NCBI GenBank assembly: GCA_015232315.1
Contig: JADFZZ010000005.1
Coordinates: forward strand, 124,001 to 188,000
Reading direction: 5' to 3'
Source of the DNA: SAR324 cluster bacterium
Lineage (GTDB): Bacteria; SAR324; NAC60-12
DNA: 64,000 nucleotides
How positions within the stretch are numbered: the stretch's first letter is position 1; each line of letters begins with the position of its first letter. Of this stretch, positions 53,361 to 62,556 are shown one piece after another. Under the pieces are notes generated by a model. That model had not been told where the DNA came from and searched no databases. It worked only from the letters and a program-made list of their open reading frames with translations. A program made the translations under genes and the position numbers.

Positions 53361-54204
53361 AGGGATCAAAAGGACGGGATTGTCGTAGCAGATTGCGCAC
53401 AGTCGGCATATGCGGCTGAAACGGAATCGCGGGACGTGGAGGAACAGACAGATTAAGCGTGTTGCCGAAGGGGGTTTCTTTGAGCTTCAGGTTGTAAGTC
53501 ATCACCATCAGTGGTTCAAGATTGACCACATCTTCAATGTTGTATGCCAGCAGGGTATCGAGGGCATGCTGGTTTTTATTTTTAATATATTCATTCCACA
53601 GCAACACAGCAAACAGACCATCGATGCCATCAAGTTCCTTGCGGTCCAGGCCGAATTCCTTTTCACATTTTTTCAGTCCTCCCTTGTATCCCAGACTGCG
53701 CAATACATTTCTCAGATCGATGTGGGAATGGGGTAGTTTGATACCGAAATAAGCTTGAATGAACGGCACATCGAAGTTTTTGCCGCAAAAAGTTACCAGC
53801 AGCGAGTATTTTTTAATGTCTTCAGGAAAGTCCTGAAGGTTGATGCCATTCACATAATGGAATATTTTTTTTCCATCATATACGGCAATGGTGGTGATCT
53901 CGCTTTCACCCACGGTCAGTCCTGTGGTTTCGATATCCAGATAAGCCACACTATTCCGAAATTCGGAATAAAGCCGCCAATGCTGGGCTGACGCCAACCG
54001 CTGGGCAAAAAACTGAGGATGATTTTTTTGCAGATGATCAAATGAGTTACGTATTGCGGGATGATAAATTTCTTGTTGACGCCGGGTCAGTACAGGATCG
54101 CTTGTCTGAAGGAATTCTTTCCATGAACGAATCCCCTGGTCCCAAAATTTTTTTTCAGATTGAGGACCAATGGCGGGTAAATGACAGAAAGTGTGTTGAA
54201 GCAT
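53347..54204 (-). CDS. RNase H-fold exonuclease, YprB-like
   Basis: 285 residues. Nuclease of the RNase H superfamily with DEDD-type acidic residues: DIETTGL in [30 protein letters not shown], and [14 protein letters not shown]-terminal part contains a helix-hairpin-helix-like [24 protein letters not shown], as in YprB proteins that partner with RecQ-like helicases. ATG at MLQHTFC chosen; an earlier in-frame start adds 40 residues. The overlap with recQ supports a joint repair function. Confidence 0.85.
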   Translation of the reverse strand: MLQHTFCHLPAIGPQSEKKFWDQGIRSWKEFLQTSDPVLTRRQQEIYHPAIRNSFDHLQKNHPQFFAQRLASAQHWRLYSEFRNSVAYLDIETTGLTVGESEITTIAVYDGKKIFHYVNGINLQDFPEDIKKYSLLVTFCGKNFDVPFIQAYFGIKLPHSHIDLRNVLRSLGYKGGLKKCEKEFGLDRKELDGIDGLFAVLLWNEYIKNKNQHALDTLLAYNIEDVVNLEPLMVMTYNLKLKETPFGNTLNLSVPPRPAIPFQPHMPTVRNLLRQSRPFDPYARY

Positions 54205-54399
54205 GATATTCCGGTCAGGAGTGATGAGCAAGCAGATGATATCCGCTAAAATATCAGGAAAAATGAGAAAATCTCGCAATATCCTGAGTGTCAGGTTGTA
54301 CCTCTGAAGAATTAAAGAGTCCATGTTTAAGTCACATCTTCAGAATCCATGCGTCCGCATTGCCAATTGGAACAGCTTTTTCGCTCAGCAAAATTTTTC

Positions 54400-54427
54400 T
54401 TGAATGTTTGAATATTCAGGGTAAATA
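54400..54427 (+). promoter_or_regulatory. Promoter of tRNA-Asn
   Basis: TTGAAT, 16-bp spacer, TAAATA, ending 18 bp before the tRNA 5' end. Good sigma-70-type match with the expected distance. Confidence 0.5.
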
Positions 54428-54445
54428 GTCGGGACTTAACTGAGT

Positions 54446-54521
54446 TCCCCAATAGCTCAGTCGGTAGAGCAGGTGACTGTTAATCACCGGGTCCGTGGTT
54501 CGAGTCCGCGTTGGGGAGCCA
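54446..54521 (+). tRNA. tRNA-Asn (anticodon GTT)
   Basis: 76-base cloverleaf with encoded CCA: acceptor arm TCCCCAA/TTGGGGA, D arm with AGCTCAGTCGGTAGAGC, anticodon loop CTGTTAA with GTT, T arm CGTGGTTCGAGTCCGCG. The discriminator is G. Reads asparagine codons AAC/AAU. Confidence 0.97.
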
Positions 54522-54944
54522 TCCTATCAGTTATTTAGCCTTCCAAAGTTCCCCAAGACGAATCGACTACAGATTTCCTTTTTATAGCCTGGTCACAAAA
54601 AATAATATCAAAGGCCAACGTCATTATTTTGTTAATTCTTGTTGCGTGTTATTTTCAATCTAATCACGCAAATCCCGCTTACATTCCCGTTTTCTAAAGA
54701 TTCGCCCATACAATAACTGATGCTACTGGCGAAACGATGACGAGGGCCAATAGTGGCGCCATCCAAACCATAGCCTTGCAACCCGCAGGCTGAGTAATAA
54801 AAAGACCGATAGCCAGAAGTGAAGGATTCAATCTGGTGAATTATTCAATAATGCATGCAAATCTTGTTTTTTCGCAGAGGCTCGGCATATACTTCAGAGT
54901 TCACTTCGGACAAAAAATATTTAACCGGAATTATCGCATCAAGT
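54522..54944. other. Intergenic region between tRNA-Asn and recJ with a short coding-like relic
   Basis: 423 bp. On the minus strand, 54632 to about 54827, an open stretch without a start codon reads SGYRSFYYSACGLQGYGLDG, then ATIGPRHRFASSISYCMGES and an end near ITRNKN. Composition looks protein-like but I know no family. It may be the end of a lost gene. Tail sequences next to tRNA genes are common sites for integration relics. No terminator or promoter seen with confidence. Confidence 0.35.
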
Positions 54945-56675
54945 ATGTCTCTTTTAGACCTTTCATGGAAAAATCAGGAAATTGAAGGCCAACAACGCCT
55001 AATCCTTAAACTCAGCAACGAGTTTAATATTTCCAAGACTTTTGCCAGCATTCTGGTTTCGAGAAAATTATACCAGCTTGATGCTGTTGCGACCTATTTG
55101 TTTCCCTCTGAAAAAGATTGCCACCATCCCCGCAAGTTGTATCAGATTGATCTGGCTATCAACCGTATTTATCAGGCTCTGCAGTTGCGACAAAAAATTG
55201 CCGTCTACGGTGATTACGATATGGATGGCACTGCGGCCACTGTGATCATGTATCGTTATCTTCGTAAAATAGGCGGCAGAGTCTCCTATTTTATTCCGGA
55301 ACGTCTGAAAGATGGCTATGGCATGTCAGAAGCCACACTCATTATGTTAAAAAGCAAGAAAGTCGATTTAATAATCACAGTGGACAACGGTTCAGCGTCT
55401 GTCAAGGAAGCCCATTTTTTAAGGCAGGCCGGCATTGACCTCATCATTACGGACCATCATCAGCTTGGGACCGAAATTCCTGATGCGCTAGCGGTTATTA
55501 ATCCGATGCATCCTCATGGCACTTATCCGTTCAGCGGCCTTTGTGGTGCCGGTGTTGCCTACAAACTTCTGATTGCGCTGGATGAAAAACTTGAAAAACA
55601 TCATTACTGGGAAACCTCAGGCTGCATTCGTCCTAATCTGGAACGTGATCTGGATCTGGTAGCAATCGCGACCATTGCGGACCGGATGCCGCTGATTGAT
55701 GAAAACCGGTTTCTTGTACGCAAAGGATTAGAAATTCTGAATCAACATCCCCGACCCGGGTTAGAGGCCTTGATAAAAGCCTGCCGGGTTCATGGTGAAA
55801 TTACACCGAATGCTATCAGTTTTAAAATCGCGCCTAAAATCAATGCGGTTGGACGACTCAGTGATCCCAGTGTGGGCGTAAAATTGTTGCTGTCAAAGTC
55901 TGTGCATGAAGCACGGCCCTTTGCGCAAATACTGATTGATCTTAATGCCGAACGTCAGAATATTGAGCGTAAGATCCTTCATAGTGCCATGCTGTCTGCA
56001 GATACGCAGTCAGACAAACATTTTATTATTCTGCTTGACGAAACATGGCATCCGGGACTCATGGGCAACATTGCTGCCAAAATTGCCTCTCAATTCCACA
56101 AACCGACTTTGGCACTCACTCTGTCACAAGATAATTTTCTGGTGGGATCCGTAAGAGGTGTCGGTGGCATGGATGTCTGGACAATGCTTGAACGATGTTC
56201 CGGATTTCTTGAAAAATATGGCGGACATGAAGCTGCCGCCGGTCTGAGTCTGGTGACTCAAAATCTTCAGGGATTTTGCAGAAAATTTGAGGATGCGGTG
56301 GAACTTGCCCTCAACCAACCCCTACGTTCATCCAATGAACTGATGATTGATACATGGATTGAAGGCGATCAGATCAATCAACAATTTATTGAAGAATTGA
56401 CAAAAATGTCTCCGTTTGGATCAAACAACCCTGAACCCGTATTAGGCATTTCAGGCGCACTCGTTAAAAAATTATCGCTTTTTGGAAAAAATCATCTGAA
56501 ATTCATGATTGAAACATGTGCCAAAGAATTTGAAATTGTCGCATGGGAACATTCAGACTGGTATTTAAAGCTTGGAAAAACCATGGACCTGGCGGTAACC
56601 CCCCAAGGATGGGATCATGATAATCACGAAAATAAACCATTCCAATTTAAGGCAATTGATGTTAAAAGCGCCTGA
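54945..56675 (+). CDS. recJ: Single-stranded-DNA exonuclease RecJ
   Basis: About 576 residues. 5'-3' exonuclease of the DHH phosphoesterase family, acting in recombination and mismatch repair. Seen: motif I VYGDYDMDGTAATV, motif II TVDNGSA, motif III ITDHHQLG, the VINPMHPHGTYPFSGLCGAGVAYKL block, DHHA1-type GGMDVWTMLERCSGFLEKYGGHEAAAGLSL, and the OB-fold end. The ATG at MSLLDLSW is the first good RecJ-like start; an earlier in-frame ATG 30 codons upstream adds unrelated residues. Neither has a clear ribosome site. Confidence 0.94.
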   Translation: MSLLDLSWKNQEIEGQQRLILKLSNEFNISKTFASILVSRKLYQLDAVATYLFPSEKDCHHPRKLYQIDLAINRIYQALQLRQKIAVYGDYDMDGTAATVIMYRYLRKIGGRVSYFIPERLKDGYGMSEATLIMLKSKKVDLIITVDNGSASVKEAHFLRQAGIDLIITDHHQLGTEIPDALAVINPMHPHGTYPFSGLCGAGVAYKLLIALDEKLEKHHYWETSGCIRPNLERDLDLVAIATIADRMPLIDENRFLVRKGLEILNQHPRPGLEALIKACRVHGEITPNAISFKIAPKINAVGRLSDPSVGVKLLLSKSVHEARPFAQILIDLNAERQNIERKILHSAMLSADTQSDKHFIILLDETWHPGLMGNIAAKIASQFHKPTLALTLSQDNFLVGSVRGVGGMDVWTMLERCSGFLEKYGGHEAAAGLSLVTQNLQGFCRKFEDAVELALNQPLRSSNELMIDTWIEGDQINQQFIEELTKMSPFGSNNPEPVLGISGALVKKLSLFGKNHLKFMIETCAKEFEIVAWEHSDWYLKLGKTMDLAVTPQGWDHDNHENKPFQFKAIDVKSA

Positions 56676-56764
56676 CTTTTATTTATTGAAGTTTACATGA
56701 AGGATCGTCTGATTGTTTCTGAACACATCATTAAACAACTGTGTTATACGCTATTGAAACACCT

Positions 56765-57592
56765 ATGATTGAACATATTGGTATTGGGACAGGAATCATT
56801 TTTTATCTGATCGGTTGGGGGTTCAACCTCAATGATTCCAAAAATCCATCAATAATTCTGCGATTTTTACAAACACAGATGATCCGTGTTGGCTGGATGA
56901 TCCATACACTGATCCTCGGGTATAAGGCATACTACGGTATAGATTGGCCTGCCCAGTTGGTTCCGGATCTGCTCAATTTTGTATCATGGGCCAGTATTCT
57001 TCTGCTATTGACGGCAAGAAGCCGGATGAGTCATTTTATCAACATCACCATTCTACCAATTTTTGCTTCCATGCTGCTGATGCTGTCACTTTCTTTTGAC
57101 AGTGGATGGACACCCGGCATCGAAGTAACCGGTGAACATACCTGGAAATTTCAGTCATTTCTGCTGGCGCATATTGTCACATTGATTGCAGGACATTTGT
57201 TGTTTGCTCTGGCTTGTTTTTCCAGCATCCTGTTTTTGTATCAGGAATACCGGCTGAAAACAAAACTGGCAACGGTCAAGAGACAGCGCATGCCCTCTTT
57301 AAGTACGCTACGTCAAATCAGTTATCGAGCTACCTTCATTGGCTTTGTTTTTTTAACAGTTGGATTGCTTCTGGGTATTATGCTGGTTGATTCCACTCAT
57401 GGCATGAATCAATTTGGCGTTCGACGGATGATGTCGATCCTGGTGTGGCTCATGTATGGTTTTTTCATTGTGGAACAGCGCGTTCAGGGCTATCAGGGTA
57501 AACGGGTGGCGATTGGCTCAATCGCTGGTTTCAGCATGGTCATTCTGGCAATAATCATTGAAATCTATTATCTTCAAGTTCCAGCGTCATAG
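56765..57592 (+). CDS. CcsA/HemX-like cytochrome c assembly membrane protein
   Basis: 275 residues with about eight hydrophobic segments. Member of the CcmC/CcsA/HemX heme-handling family: FQSFLLAHIVTLIAGHLLFALACFSSILFLYQEYRLK, conserved His in LLAHI and H-G-M of VDSTHGMNQ, and W-rich block. A WWD motif as in CcsA proper is not visible; HemX, often next to hemA, is the better match. No hemA is beside it. A GTG eight codons upstream is an alternative start. It begins 89 bp after recJ. Confidence 0.82.
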   Translation: MIEHIGIGTGIIFYLIGWGFNLNDSKNPSIILRFLQTQMIRVGWMIHTLILGYKAYYGIDWPAQLVPDLLNFVSWASILLLLTARSRMSHFINITILPIFASMLLMLSLSFDSGWTPGIEVTGEHTWKFQSFLLAHIVTLIAGHLLFALACFSSILFLYQEYRLKTKLATVKRQRMPSLSTLRQISYRATFIGFVFLTVGLLLGIMLVDSTHGMNQFGVRRMMSILVWLMYGFFIVEQRVQGYQGKRVAIGSIAGFSMVILAIIIEIYYLQVPAS

Positions 57593-57601
57593 GTCCACTG
57601 C

Positions 57602-58546
57602 ATGAGATTTGAACAGATCCTCGGTAAATTCCAGGAAGAACTGAGGGAAACACGTGAATTCATGATATCTCATGTCACACGAGATCTTGGAACTATTAAA
57701 GGATCCGATGCGTTTGCCGCCTATCCAACATCCCAGTTTTTGCGTTCAATCATTCTGTTCAGCAGTGCCACTGATTCAAGAAATACCACCCTCCCTCTTT
57801 CTCAAATTGCCAGTGTGCTGGAATATCTGCATCTTGCCTCCAAACTTCATCGACACATTCCACAGATTGATGAATTCCGCCGACTCAACAAAGAAATTGC
57901 CAATTGGTGGCATAATGAACTGAGCATTCTCGCAGGAGATTATTTTTTATCGATTTCGTTCAAGATTCTCACACAGTTGGGGAACATGGATCTCCTGGAG
58001 CTAATTTCAAATGCGACAAGACTCATTTCACAGGGACAGGTTCTTGAAATAGCCAATGGTTCCGGAACCTCATCCGAGCAAATTTATTTTGAAATTGCAG
58101 GAAATAAAACCGGGAGCCTGGCAGCGGCGGCGGCAGTATGTGGGAGTATTTCTGATAATTCCGAAATGATTGTCAGGGATAGTTATTATGAATTTGGGTT
58201 TCAACTGGGCATCGCTCTGCAAATCCATGATGATGCACAAACCTGCGCTAATCCTCAAATGCTGGAATACGCCTTGCGTGAGAACAAGACGCTGTACCCC
58301 ATATGTTGCCTGCTGAATCGTTTTCCTGATCAACTGGAAACAAGGGAACTGTTGACCCATCTTCATGAAAACCATATACAATCCGCCAGTCAGTTGGCAT
58401 ACCGCATGTTGTCACAATTAGCCATCATGCCTCTGGTTGAGCAGGAAATTTCCTCAAGACTGCAAAAAGCCTCTTCCTCACTAAGCAAGCCTGATCAGTT
58501 TGAACATCTCATGGCGTTATGCCAGTCTCATAATTTTTCAGTTTAA
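57602..58546 (+). CDS. Degenerate polyprenyl diphosphate synthase-like protein
   Basis: 314 residues with the all-helical fold of trans-isoprenyl diphosphate synthases: LAGDYFLSISFKILTQLG (family block GDYLLA), ISQGQVLEI, KTGSLAAAAAVCGSI, and a second Asp-rich region LGIALQIHDDAQT. The first Asp-rich motif DDxxD is missing: the position reads YLHLASKLHRHIPQIDEF. Without it the enzyme should be unable to bind substrate Mg2+ normally, so this may be a regulatory partner subunit. Nine bases after the CcsA-like gene, same strand. Confidence 0.8.
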   Translation: MRFEQILGKFQEELRETREFMISHVTRDLGTIKGSDAFAAYPTSQFLRSIILFSSATDSRNTTLPLSQIASVLEYLHLASKLHRHIPQIDEFRRLNKEIANWWHNELSILAGDYFLSISFKILTQLGNMDLLELISNATRLISQGQVLEIANGSGTSSEQIYFEIAGNKTGSLAAAAAVCGSISDNSEMIVRDSYYEFGFQLGIALQIHDDAQTCANPQMLEYALRENKTLYPICCLLNRFPDQLETRELLTHLHENHIQSASQLAYRMLSQLAIMPLVEQEISSRLQKASSSLSKPDQFEHLMALCQSHNFSV

Positions 58547-58559
58547 AAAAGAAACACTA

Positions 58560-58587
58560 TTGACGAATTATTCCAAGACCCTATAGT
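58560..58587 (+). promoter_or_regulatory. Candidate promoter before the coiled-coil gene
   Basis: TTGACG, 16-bp spacer, TATAGT, about 98 bp before the ATG at 58685. Good sigma-70-type match just after the end of the prenyl-synthase-like gene. Confidence 0.4.
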
Positions 58588-58684
58588 GAGTCCTGCGAGA
58601 ATAAAGTGGAGAATCCCATGATTATTTAAGACAGGATGGATGTATTCTCATAAATTATTGTTGATGACCTGTTTTCAGTGAGAG

Positions 58685-58954
58685 ATGATGACCGAGCCAA
58701 ACCCAAATTCAGCCGAACATTCTACTATTTCAGCACCACCTCAAAACTGGCAATTGATGGATGCTGTACAAATGGTGGAAATGCTAATGGAACTCTTTGA
58801 TAATCAACGTGATGAAGCTCAGAATCACCTCAAGCGTGAACACAGCAAACTGGTGCGACTCAGCAAATCAGGTCATGCTCACAACAAACGAATGGTAGAA
58901 AAAAAAATTTCACAAATTGAAAAATCCATGAAATTGTTACTTGGAGTCGGATGA
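58685..58954 (+). CDS. Small coiled-coil protein of unknown function
   Basis: 89 residues: a polar, flexible N-terminus (about 1-20), then two helices, the second basic (QNHLKREHSKLVRLSKSGHAHNKRMVEKKISQIEKSMKLL). GAGAG lies before the start, where two ATG codons are consecutive. A sigma-70-like promoter is seen upstream. Its 3' end overlaps the end of the convergent gene by 18 bp. No family recognised. Confidence 0.65.
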   Translation: MMTEPNPNSAEHSTISAPPQNWQLMDAVQMVEMLMELFDNQRDEAQNHLKREHSKLVRLSKSGHAHNKRMVEKKISQIEKSMKLLLGVG

Positions 58955-60109
58955 TTTCCGGCTCGATTCCAACTGCACACGCCACCGGGACAATACATCC
59001 GAAAGTTTTCCACTCCAATCAGCCCATTCAACTGAAGCATCGGTGCTTTCCACCACCGATGGCGACCTGACAGAAATAGTTTTTTCCTGAACCATCTGTT
59101 TCAAGGCCTGAATCCTGGAGATATATTCAGAGTTGTCCTCAGCAACTTCTTCAACATCATTCAGGGTTTCCTCATTTTTTTGATTGCTGGCAGCATCTGT
59201 TTGAGTTGCGCCCAACCACATGGAATTGGCACGAACCGCATTGAGTGTTACTTTTTTTTGAGCGAATAATGACACCGATGCCAGAACATCATGTAGTTCA
59301 GGAAATGCCTCCTGACAATATCCCAGAAACCAGTCTGATCCAGGCAATGTCTGAGCATTTTCACCATCCATGACATACAGCACCAGAATCGCTTTCTGAC
59401 TTGAAATTCTGTGAATGAATGCAGGCATGCAGACGCTGGCCACTGGTTCTGGGATAATCTCATTCCAGTGTGTCGCCAATTTACCAACCCAGATCTGATC
59501 TTGTCTGGCCTGTCCTAAATCGCCCACATGGCACTCAATACGTTTTATATGGAGTCCCGGGACTGATTGGTTGAGTAATTTCAGGTAACGTTCCATCTCC
59601 AGATAAATAATCTGGGCAAATCCGCCATCATATACCACCAGGTGCAAAATTTCATTGTCCTGTTTTTTCTGTAAGCGTAAAAACCAGTGATTTTCAGTTT
59701 CGTCCAAACATGTGCCTGCGTCTTTTTCAAGAGCCTCCCGCAGCGCTGGAGCGGAAGAGAACGTTTTGTTGGTTAATAGCGTCAGGCTCTCATGAAACAC
59801 GGGTCGCAGATAATTTTTCAGTATTTCCACCGCTTGATAATCAATCTTCCATTGCCAGGATGTTTTGATGTTCCTGGGGTAGGCATTTTGAGCCAGAAAC
59901 TCATCCACAGAATGGAACCACATCTTGCGAAGTTTGATCAGATGTATTACATGATCCTGACCAAGCGCATGAAATAAATGGTTCAGCATTTGGGGCAACT
60001 TGTTTTTTGCCAGTTTTTCCCGGTGTGTTTCCTGAAAACCAACCTGTGATTTTACCTTCCGGGATATTTTTTTAAATACATCTGAATTTGCTATTTCTGG
60101 AGAAATCAT
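58937..60109 (-). CDS. Unknown protein with possible DciA/DUF721-like N-terminus
   Basis: 390 residues. Residues 35-105 (PQMLNHLFHALGQDHVIHLI, LRKMWFHSVDEFLAQNAYPRNI) weakly resemble DUF721/DciA, a helicase-loading factor family with the pattern W..ivG..la..t.P. The middle (150-290) has alternating strands and is unrecognised; the end (300-390) is acidic then basic and likely disordered. No signal peptide. AGGGA lies 4 bp before the ATG. The start codon overlaps that of algH on the other strand. Confidence 0.7.
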   Translation of the reverse strand: MISPEIANSDVFKKISRKVKSQVGFQETHREKLAKNKLPQMLNHLFHALGQDHVIHLIKLRKMWFHSVDEFLAQNAYPRNIKTSWQWKIDYQAVEILKNYLRPVFHESLTLLTNKTFSSAPALREALEKDAGTCLDETENHWFLRLQKKQDNEILHLVVYDGGFAQIIYLEMERYLKLLNQSVPGLHIKRIECHVGDLGQARQDQIWVGKLATHWNEIIPEPVASVCMPAFIHRISSQKAILVLYVMDGENAQTLPGSDWFLGYCQEAFPELHDVLASVSLFAQKKVTLNAVRANSMWLGATQTDAASNQKNEETLNDVEEVAEDNSEYISRIQALKQMVQEKTISVRSPSVVESTDASVEWADWSGKLSDVLSRWRVQLESSRKSSDSK

Positions 60110-60668
60110 GGATTCCCTGGAAAATGAAATGATTCCTGGATTATTGGTAGCAATGCCAAGCCTGCAAGACTCTTATTTTGAAAAAACAGTAGTTTTGATG
60201 TTGAATTATAATAGCAACGGTGCTTTTGGTGTCGTCATCAACAAAAATTCGAACAATCTGATTAAAGATTTATTAGTCAACAAAGACAATGTAAATTCAG
60301 ATAAATTTAATTTTCCGTTGCTATTGGGAGGACCTGTCCAGACAGATTCTTTCTGGGCACTCCATTCGCCTGATTTTTCCGGAGAATCTTCAACCACGGT
60401 CTCAACAAATATTTCAATCAGTTCCGCACAGGAAGTATTGTTGGCGATTGTTGGAGATGAAGGGCCTCAACAACTACACATCGGTTGTGGTTATGCCGGC
60501 TGGGGACCCGGCCAACTGGACAGGGAGATTGAGGATGAATCATGGTGGTTGATGCCCTTGAATGAATCACTGGTGATGACAACAGAACACAAAAAACAGT
60601 GGGAAATCATGATTCACGATCTGGGAATTGATCCCCTGATGGCATTTATCAAATCGGGAACTGTTTAA
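60108..60668 (+). CDS. YqgE/AlgH family protein
   Basis: 186 residues. Family blocks: NEMIPGLLVAMPSLQDSYFEKTVVLMLNYNSNGAFGVVINK (typical opening), FPLLLGGPVQTDSFWALHS, HIGCGYAGWGPGQLDREIEDESWWLMP. AlgH regulates alginate in Pseudomonas; the molecular function is not settled. GGAG lies 5 bp before the ATG. The stop overlaps the next gene's start (TAATG). Divergent from the gene to its left with overlapping start codons. Confidence 0.93.
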   Translation: MDSLENEMIPGLLVAMPSLQDSYFEKTVVLMLNYNSNGAFGVVINKNSNNLIKDLLVNKDNVNSDKFNFPLLLGGPVQTDSFWALHSPDFSGESSTTVSTNISISSAQEVLLAIVGDEGPQQLHIGCGYAGWGPGQLDREIEDESWWLMPLNESLVMTTEHKKQWEIMIHDLGIDPLMAFIKSGTV

Positions 60669-61276
60669 TGACGTTGCTTTATGCTATAGCCCACTCCATG
60701 GAGCGCGCTCATTTTTTTCTTGAAGGAAAAGTACCACTCATACAACTCCGTTTTAAAAACCAGTCTCTGCTTCCTTATAAAAATCAAATCACTGAATGGA
60801 TTCTTCAATATCGTGAGAGCCATATCATCATTAATGATAATCCTGAATTTGCCATAGCTGTGAATGCCTGGGGGGCGCACCTCGGACAAGAAGATTTACA
60901 GCATTACCAACCCGAAAATTTTTTCAACACGTCATTAAAGCTGGGAATTTCAACGCATTCTGTTGAGGAATGGCACATTGCCCAACAGTTTAAGCCGGCC
61001 TATGTGGGGTATGGGCCAATCTTTCCTACAAAAACAAAAACACTGAATTATACGACACATGGAATTCATGGATTGGCAACCTTTGTACAGAAGGTATCGG
61101 CTCCTGTTGTGGCAATCGGTGGAATCTCAGCAGACAAGCTGAAGGACGTTCTGAAGGCAAATCCATGGGCTATTGCCATGATTTCAGGTTTGGATCACCT
61201 TCAGACTCAGGAAGATCTATTTTTTCTGCAACGAACTTTTCTTTCCATTTCCCAGCAATCGGCCATAAACACGTGA
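60668..61276 (+). CDS. Thiamine phosphate synthase-like protein (ThiE/TenI family)
   Basis: 202 residues, TIM-barrel of the ThiE/TenI family: PLIQLRFKN, HIIINDNPEFAIAVNAWGAHLGQEDL, LGISTHSVEEWHIAQQFKPAYVGYGPIFPTKTK, APVVAIGGISADKL. ThiE joins the thiazole and pyrimidine parts of thiamine phosphate. The usual pyrophosphate-binding Asn/Asp and Lys positions are mostly kept but other thi genes are absent, so the TenI type is possible. Overlaps the algH stop. Its 3' end overlaps argA's 3' end by 60 bp on the opposite strand. Confidence 0.87.
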   Translation: MTLLYAIAHSMERAHFFLEGKVPLIQLRFKNQSLLPYKNQITEWILQYRESHIIINDNPEFAIAVNAWGAHLGQEDLQHYQPENFFNTSLKLGISTHSVEEWHIAQQFKPAYVGYGPIFPTKTKTLNYTTHGIHGLATFVQKVSAPVVAIGGISADKLKDVLKANPWAIAMISGLDHLQTQEDLFFLQRTFLSISQQSAINT

Positions 61277-62527
61277 TCCCTGAAAATCAAAATTCAGCCT
61301 TTTTTTCTGGGGTAATTGTTCATGGCTCATTTCAGTAAAGCCACAATTCTGGAACACGAGTGTGGTGCGAGTGAGTGCGAAGATGAGTTTATAGTAATTT
61401 TTCGGAGCAAGATTAATGGCTTCCAACACCATAAATCGACCGATTCCCCGATTGCGATGGGTTTCTTTCACGGCCAAACTGGCTATTTCAATGGATTGAT
61501 CATCATCATACGGGATAAGTTCACAGCATCCGGCCAATTCTTCATCAATACAATAAACCAGAAAATTTTCGATATGCTGTTCAACATATTGAATTGATCT
61601 GGAAACAATCGCAAAATCTTGAACAGGTTTTTTTAAAATTTCCAGAATCATATGACTGTCACTGAGTCGTGCTGGACGAATCTGTGTATAGGAACTGTTG
61701 GTCACCATGGTGCCAATCCCGGTGGATGTGAGTAACTCTGCCAGCAACGAGCCATCCAGGGAACTATCCAGCAGGTGACACCGCTCAACACCTCGTTCAC
61801 AGGCATCAATCAATGCCGATAAGGATGAGCGAAGTCTGAATTCCGGCTGATTATCTCGAAGCCATTGTTTCATGGCAGTGGTTGTCATTTCATGAATTTC
61901 AGCCAATGCTGGATGTTCCTCTTGAGATGTTTCTGTTAAAATGATTAACTTTCTGGCGCGGATTCTGGCGGCAACTTCTACGGCAACCCTGTTGGGATCC
62001 AGCAGTAGCAAACGACCTTTTTCACCAATCGCAAAGGGTGGAATGATTGGTAAATAATGTTGCTCTGTCATTTTTTGTAATGCTTTTGTATTGATATCAC
62101 GGATTATACCCGTAAAATGCGCCGTTTCATCCTGTTTGTAATCAATTTTCTCAGCATGAATGAAATGACTGGAAATCGGCACAATGTCTTTTCCATAACC
62201 ATGTAAACGTGTCATTAGCTGCCAGTTGATAAATGCGGTATTTTTCTGAATTTCTTCCATGGTGTCATATTCCTCATCGGTCTGTTGCGTTTGTCCCGGA
62301 TCAAACAATGAGGTTTGTAAACCCTGTATCAAAATAATACGAATACCTACCCGGTATAATAAAACCAGATCATCCAGCACGCCGGAAATATCATGTTGTA
62401 ACGCATCACCTGCGAGTTGAATTACAAAAATATCCTGATGAAACTCTTCCAGATAGGGTAATGCAGCTCTAAGATTATGAATGAAGCCAATCCACACCTT
62501 TTCAGAAGATATATCATGATCAGACAT
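61217..62527 (-). CDS. argA: N-acetylglutamate synthase (amino-acid N-acetyltransferase)
   Basis: 436 residues: amino-acid-kinase-like domain (about 1-290; FVIQLAGDALQHD, LVLLYRVGIRIILIQGLQ, LLDPNRVAVEVA) and a C-terminal GNAT acetyltransferase domain (about 290-436; IRPARLSDSHMILEIL, SLAVKETHRNRGIGRFMV as the acetyl-CoA loop). This is the bifunctional-shaped ArgA of proteobacteria, starting arginine synthesis and normally inhibited by arginine through the kinase-like domain. Convergent with the ThiE-like gene, with a 60-bp overlap of coding ends. Confidence 0.93.
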   Translation of the reverse strand: MSDHDISSEKVWIGFIHNLRAALPYLEEFHQDIFVIQLAGDALQHDISGVLDDLVLLYRVGIRIILIQGLQTSLFDPGQTQQTDEEYDTMEEIQKNTAFINWQLMTRLHGYGKDIVPISSHFIHAEKIDYKQDETAHFTGIIRDINTKALQKMTEQHYLPIIPPFAIGEKGRLLLLDPNRVAVEVAARIRARKLIILTETSQEEHPALAEIHEMTTTAMKQWLRDNQPEFRLRSSLSALIDACERGVERCHLLDSSLDGSLLAELLTSTGIGTMVTNSSYTQIRPARLSDSHMILEILKKPVQDFAIVSRSIQYVEQHIENFLVYCIDEELAGCCELIPYDDDQSIEIASLAVKETHRNRGIGRFMVLEAINLAPKNYYKLIFALTRTTLVFQNCGFTEMSHEQLPQKKRLNFDFQGSRVYGRLLGNGKKSSLQKK

Positions 62528-62556
62528 ACGACCTTTATGAAATGGAGAAAATCTGA

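Noticed and set aside
60600-60668. Thiamine (TPP) riboswitch before the ThiE-like gene
   Set aside because: The ThiE-like start overlaps the algH stop, leaving no leader for a riboswitch, and no CTGAGA/ACCTGA elements are seen.
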